Below, piece after piece: positions 59,060 through 64,000 of a DNA stretch of 64,000 nt; within the stretch, counting starts at the first letter, position 1, and each line of letters opens with the position of its first letter. The notes under the pieces were generated by a model that saw only the letters and a list, made by a program, of their open reading frames with translations, was not told where the DNA came from and ran no database searches. Origin of the DNA: Paralichthys olivaceus (taxonomy: Eukaryota > Chordata > Actinopteri > Pleuronectiformes > Paralichthyidae); assembly GCF_024713975.1 (NCBI RefSeq), contig NC_091116.1:4116463-4180462 (forward strand), given 5' to 3'. Both the position numbers and the translations under genes were made by a program.

Positions 59060-61170
59060 GTATGTTCAATAATTTAGTATGGCCTGTGAAGGATGTCATA
59101 AAAATTGAAATGGTCCTTGACAGGAAAAAGGTTTCCCACCCCTTGACTCGGCAACACTAATGGCTCTTTGTGCGTGTGTGAGGCTTTCAACTAAATGCTA
59201 ATATCTGTGTGCTAACATGTCACATTAACTTATTTTAAGAGAGAGACAGCATCATGATACCCAGGCCTCATAGTTCTGGCCCGGGAAGTCATAAAAAACT
59301 TGAGGCAGATGATATTTTTGATATTTTCAGACTGCATTTCATGTCTAAATAATGATCTGTTGTCATTTTGTCGTGCTGAAAATAATAAGTCAGGATGGAT
59401 TGCTCCAAACCAGCATAAGTGGAGCAGACAATACAGCTTGGCAGCTTTTGAAGGTATCAGTAAGCAGAAACTGGGGCCGAGTGTGGAGCTGGCTCATGTT
59501 TCCACTTGTGAGAGTCAAAGAGCGTGCCACCCACCCCCCAGCACAGCGGGAGGAAGACATAAACCTTGTTACTGACCATAGCTGTGGCACGACTGTTCTC
59601 AAATCCGAGAGTTTTGTTGTCATTTGCAGAAATAAAGAGGTTATCTTCGTTTGCTGTGACTCTCTTTGGATGACAGTTATTGTATACCACAAACTAAAAA
59701 CGTATAATATTTTAGGATGTACAAGACTGTAAAGACTGGTAACTGTGGTCTCTCACTGAGAGTGTTGTGTCCACAGAGACAAAGAAACAGATTGAAAAGG
59801 ATGGTAGAGGACGTCATGGGCACATTGTGGAATTGGAAGTTGCATTTCCATTTCAAGGTCGACTTGTACATAAGGTGCCAAGAACTTACTTGCAAACCTC
59901 TCTGTCCTGGTTTTGCCCTTGTAAACTGTTCTCCCCACTACAAAGTAAGCACAGGACATTAGCGCCAAGGTAGCACCTGCATGTCTTATAATCAATAAAA
60001 CCATGACAGGCAGACTGCTAAATAAATTAGTTTTCAACATTACAAGGGCCGGGGCACCATTTTGGAAATTGTTATCATTAATTATGCTGGTCCGCGTGAT
60101 CACAGAATACTAAGGAAGGACGCTTGCAGTTTTCGGTGTCTCTAACAGATGTATGTGATCAGATTAAAGTTCAGTCATAATCAAAAGAAAGCATTTCTAG
60201 CAAACATATAGACGTAAAACATTTCTCAATCGCCCCCCCCCACGCAGCGGGTCGCGGACTCATTCCAATTCCTTTAAATGCACGTTTCACACGGTCCATT
60301 TCAAGGAGAAAATAACACGCTGGCTTTGATGTTTAACACATCAAGAGTGCAGTTTTTTTTTTTTTTCTTCCTGAACGAGTCCTCTCGTCCGAGGCCAACT
60401 TCTCTGAGTGGGGAGGGGGGGGGCACTTTTGATCACTCTGAGCTCACGCCATGCAGGAGTTGTGCAATGTTTGAAACCCCCAGTGGGATCTGCACCCTCT
60501 CTGGTGCACAATCATTTAAGGATGCAGAAAATCAAATGCACATTTTCTTAGTTAGTGACCCGGAAAGTTACCACAGACAATGTGACACACCCACGAGTAT
60601 CAGAGCCAGTATTGTTTGCCAATTCATATCTGGTGGCCACATACTGAAATCTGCAAACTGGTTCTTTAAAATGGGATTTGAAGAGGGAGTTGTAACACTA
60701 TTTTTATTTACGTTGTGGATTTATGTGTGCTGCACCTGTACATTCAAATATGCATGAATAATTTACTGATAAAAAATAAAAAAGAGGCTGCTTGGCTCGA
60801 TGTGCAGCCTTCAACAAGATAAACTTAACCATCAAAATGATTTGCAGGGATTATCTGTACATTTTTAATGTCAGGAACTGTCGGAAAAAATAATTAACAG
60901 AGGTATGGGGGCGTCCAAATTCTTTCTGACTTATAGAGTCAGCCTTCCCTTGTGAGATTTACAAGTAAAAAGAAATCTGCTGGCTACATTAAAATAGTTC
61001 CTCATCAAGACGGTATTCGTGTGCACTGTGGCTCATAAATGTGTGTTATGCAGATGTCAACAATCCTGTTTCTATTTCTGTGTCTTGTTTTTTCCATGCA
61101 ACCACAGTCAACTAGTACATAATAGGACCAGCATGTCAGTTTGAGGGAAAATAGAAAGACCTAGATCATT
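59060..61170. other. Non-genic stretch
   Basis: No gene is recognised. Open frames up to 159 codons (60278-60757) have no recognisable domains and pass through a T tract (60353-60367) and a G tract. Confidence 0.4.
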
Positions 61171-61177
61171 ATCATTA

Positions 61178-61400
61178 CTAAAGGTCCAGTGTGTAGGATT
61201 TCAGGGGGGATCTATCATCAGGAATTGTGGATGATATTCATCATGACGTTTTCATCAGCGGACAATCACTTGAAATAAGGATAATTGTGTTTTCAGCTCT
61301 TAGAATTTGCCTTCAGGAGTAGATCCTCTTCCAGAGTCCACCATTTTGCACTGACATGTTTCTACAGAGGCCCAGGCTCTAGAGAAGGCCTTTAACACCT
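61178..61400 (+). mobile_element. Diverged relative of the TTAA MITE family
   Basis: Starts CTAAAGGTCCAGTGTGTAGG, the same terminus as the family, and keeps GGGATCTATC, TTTTCATCA and CTACAGAGG in order. The rest has diverged and the right terminus ends near CTTTAACACC. It looks like an older subfamily. Confidence 0.6.
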
Positions 61401-61494
61401 GACGGTCACTCTGGGTTTCCTTTGGACGTATATATGCCCTTGTCCTTCTCAAACAGTTCCACGATAAAGTGTCACTTTGTCATTGCTTACATGC

Positions 61495-61870
61495 TAGATG
61501 TTGTGTGCAGAGCTTTTTACAGGCTACGGTGCAGAGTGAAGTTAAAAGACTTTGTGTTCATCCTCTCTGGTTTATCTGCAATGAAAATTATAGTCAATGT
61601 TTTTCATAAAATGAAACTGAATGTGCTTTATTGCTTTCCACGTGTTTGGTTCATACTGCATATTGGCTATTTTCGAGGTCCGTTAAGCAACCAACACACT
61701 CTGCAGACTCACAACTTTTCTAAATAAAAGCTCTGCTCTGTGGAACTATACAGCAACAAAACAGACCTTGTGCTTTTATTTTGGAGACAACGATCTGAAA
61801 AGGGAATGATTTAAGAAATATTGTTGCCATGATGGATTTGTGCCAGTCTGATGTGGTGACATAAAAATAA
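61495..61870 (+). repeat. Dispersed repeat family B
   Basis: The longest copy. GTGTGCAGAGCTTTTTACAG, ATAGTCAATGTTT, GGCTATTTTCGAGGTCCG and CCAGTCTGATGTGGTG align in order with 13448-13735. Confidence 0.55.
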
Positions 61871-61879
61871 TCAGATTTT

Positions 61880-64000
61880 CAAAACGAGGCGGTGGCATTG
61901 ATATAATAGCCTTTATTGGCAGTTGCAAACCGCTGTTGTGGTTTATGCAACGATATATGGAAGAAGACATGGACAACCCCGTCCCCACAGACTGCTATTC
62001 AATACACATGTCAAGCGTGAAGGAGATAAGTTGAATGGCTCGTGGGATATGTGTTTAGTATATAGACATTTATGGAATTAGTGGGTATAGAAATAAGGGT
62101 TCAGGTAATTTTGCATGCTTTTGTATGGTAAAATTGTATATAGCTATCTAAGTGACATTGTTTTGTATACTAACATGATTATAAAAAATAGCCATTTAAG
62201 TAAATGTAAATTTCTTTCACCTTCATCTTCTCATTGGACCCTCCATCCTTGCAACTCCAGCACACAACAGTTACAGATTTTAAATTTTGAGCCCTAGCAG
62301 AGATGACTTTACTTTAAGAAATATGTATTCTATTCAGCAGTCCTCCTCTCTCAGTCACTGCCTGCTTTGTGGTAAACATATTTAGGCTGGTTGGGGGGGA
62401 AAAAAACTAGAAATGGTTGTAAATCCTTGGTAAATATGTTTATGATGCTGCAGGCTGAGCTATTCCTTATCCTAATGAACTACCAGCAGAACCTCCAGCC
62501 TCGGCCATGTAGTGCAGTCAGTCATCCGTATTATAGAGAATACTCCATCACAGTTACTCTGAGCTTCATTTACATGCACAGAGAGAGGAACGGCAAACTA
62601 AGTGGCTCTGTATCCCGCGGAATTCAATCCGTGCTTCTCAGAATTGACTCAAAAACCTACCATTGAATGTGACACACACACACACACACACATCAAAAAG
62701 ACCATCAATGTGTGGATGTTCATAGGAATGTGGCATGATGTAATCATTGCTGTGCCTTTGGAGTTTCTCAGTGGAGTTTGCGTGTAGAAGAGCACTCATC
62801 CTTATTCCCACATACGGCACAATCCCCCCTGGGGCGGTTACAAACCTTTTGTTTGCACACAAACTCAAGAATAATGGAGAAAGAATGAAAGTACAGAGCT
62901 TTGTTTTCTCATGGCTTTGCCCTCCCAAAGGAGTACAGCCTGGTTACACCATCGTTATTCATTTTCTCAGAGGACAAAGGTCACCGCTGGATACCGAATA
63001 GAAAATGCTGATGTGGAATGGGGGGGTCAAATAATACGAAATTAAAAAAGTGTTCTTATTGACGTGGAATTTATCTTCAGTTAAAAAACATCTTTGTACA
63101 GGGTCTCTAACGGTTTACAAAAGGCTGAGCACACATAAAGTACAGATGCATTATGTTTACAGTAGACACTCATCCAGACACAAATACACCACAACTAATA
63201 AATACAGACAAACAGTATATACAGCATTTACAGAGCACAGGGGCTGAAACGGTGAATCAGCTGCAGGACATGTTTTCAGGTTTTAAAATGAAGCAGCCAC
63301 TCGGCGACACTGACGGTACGATAAACATTGCGTTGGCATGCAGTTCCAGCTACAGGACAGCAGGGGATTAGGGCCGGGTATCAAACCTCATTACTTCTCC
63401 AGGGTAGAGTAACAGCACAACAGAAGAGTTGCCTTTAAACGGATAAGTGGATTCACAGCACTGCTCAACTCTCCCCTGATCACGTTGCATTTGTACGTTT
63501 TTTTTTTTTACTACATTTGATTCAACTGCTGTTTTGTTGATTTGATTCCTCGCTGTTTCGCAGACCTCAGAGCTCCTCCAATTCAATTCACCACACCTCC
63601 AAAAGACAGCGGGAGCATGAACCCCATTATAACCGATGTTGAAAGGCAGTTTTTTCTTTGGCGATGTTTTCCTTCTTTATGTTTCGGAACCAGATGTTGG
63701 AAAATGGTCAAACCACACCCAGTCCTACAGTGAATATAAATCTATAGCTACTGTATCTACATGCTATAATGATGCTCATAGTAATATCACTTAAATTTCA
63801 CAAACAAGTGCTGAGATTCATCTCTCAGACGGGAAATACAGCAAGTTGCACAAAATGTTATGGCTGTTTCAGAGTGATGCAGTGGATGAACTGGATTTAT
63901 TAATCAGGATATCACGCTAACTGGGATACCTCTGTATTAAGAGCATGGTTAGCATTGTTGCCGTAAATCTACCGTTCTACCAAACAGTCCAGTCCACTGG
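61880..64000. other. Non-genic stretch to the right edge
   Basis: No gene is recognised. A (CA)n run lies at 62672-62692 and a T tract at 63500-63510. The window ends in unassigned sequence. Confidence 0.4.
62672..62692. repeat. (CA)n microsatellite
   Basis: An uninterrupted AC repeat of about ten units. Confidence 0.92.

Noticed and set aside
60278..60757. 159-codon open frame
   Set aside because: It reads through a T15 tract and a G tract and has no domain; chance is the simplest explanation.

Overview
The window is eukaryotic nuclear DNA, almost certainly from a teleost fish. It has spliced genes with GT/GC-AG introns, poly(A) signals, many microsatellites, and families of short inverted-repeat DNA elements and decayed non-LTR retrotransposons of the kind common in fish. 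I cannot name the species. A percomorph is a guess based on the repeat types.

Only two protein-coding genes can be supported, and both can be read completely. The first is sts (steryl-sulfatase), on the + strand at 16551-25706. It has nine coding exons that join in frame to 563 codons plus stop. The second is pnpla4 (patatin-like phospholipase domain-containing 4), on the - strand at 33869-30442. It has six coding exons that join to 253 codons plus stop, the same length as human PNPLA4. The genes converge tail to tail with about 4.7 kb between stop codons. STS and PNPLA4 also converge at human Xp22.31, so this is an old vertebrate gene pair. Both genes have a splice acceptor just upstream of the start codon, so each should have at least one non-coding 5' exon.

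Layout. 1-16.5 kb: non-genic flank with a 48-bp minisatellite at the left edge, TTAA-flanked MITE copies, one intact hAT-type MITE with an 8-bp target duplication, SINE-like remnants and a decayed hAT transposase fragment. 16.5-25.9 kb: sts. 25.9-30.1 kb: intergenic, with a MITE, a CpG-dense patch and a LINE-related repeat. 30.1-34.8 kb: pnpla4, with a MITE in its inferred 5' intron. 35.1-35.35 kb: a minisatellite carrying CACGTG and ATGCAAAT motifs, just upstream of pnpla4. 35.4-64 kb: about 29 kb with no gene I can recognise. It holds a 2-kb LINE with a nested insertion, a 19-bp minisatellite, more MITEs, fragments of two LINE types in opposite orientation, and several perfect hairpins or palindromes.

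No new biological system is evident. The best leads are a GC-AG intron in sts whose retention would truncate the enzyme, a triple tandem splice acceptor before the exon carrying an active-site lysine, MITE-borne YY1-like sites inside both genes, and the motif-rich minisatellite upstream of pnpla4.
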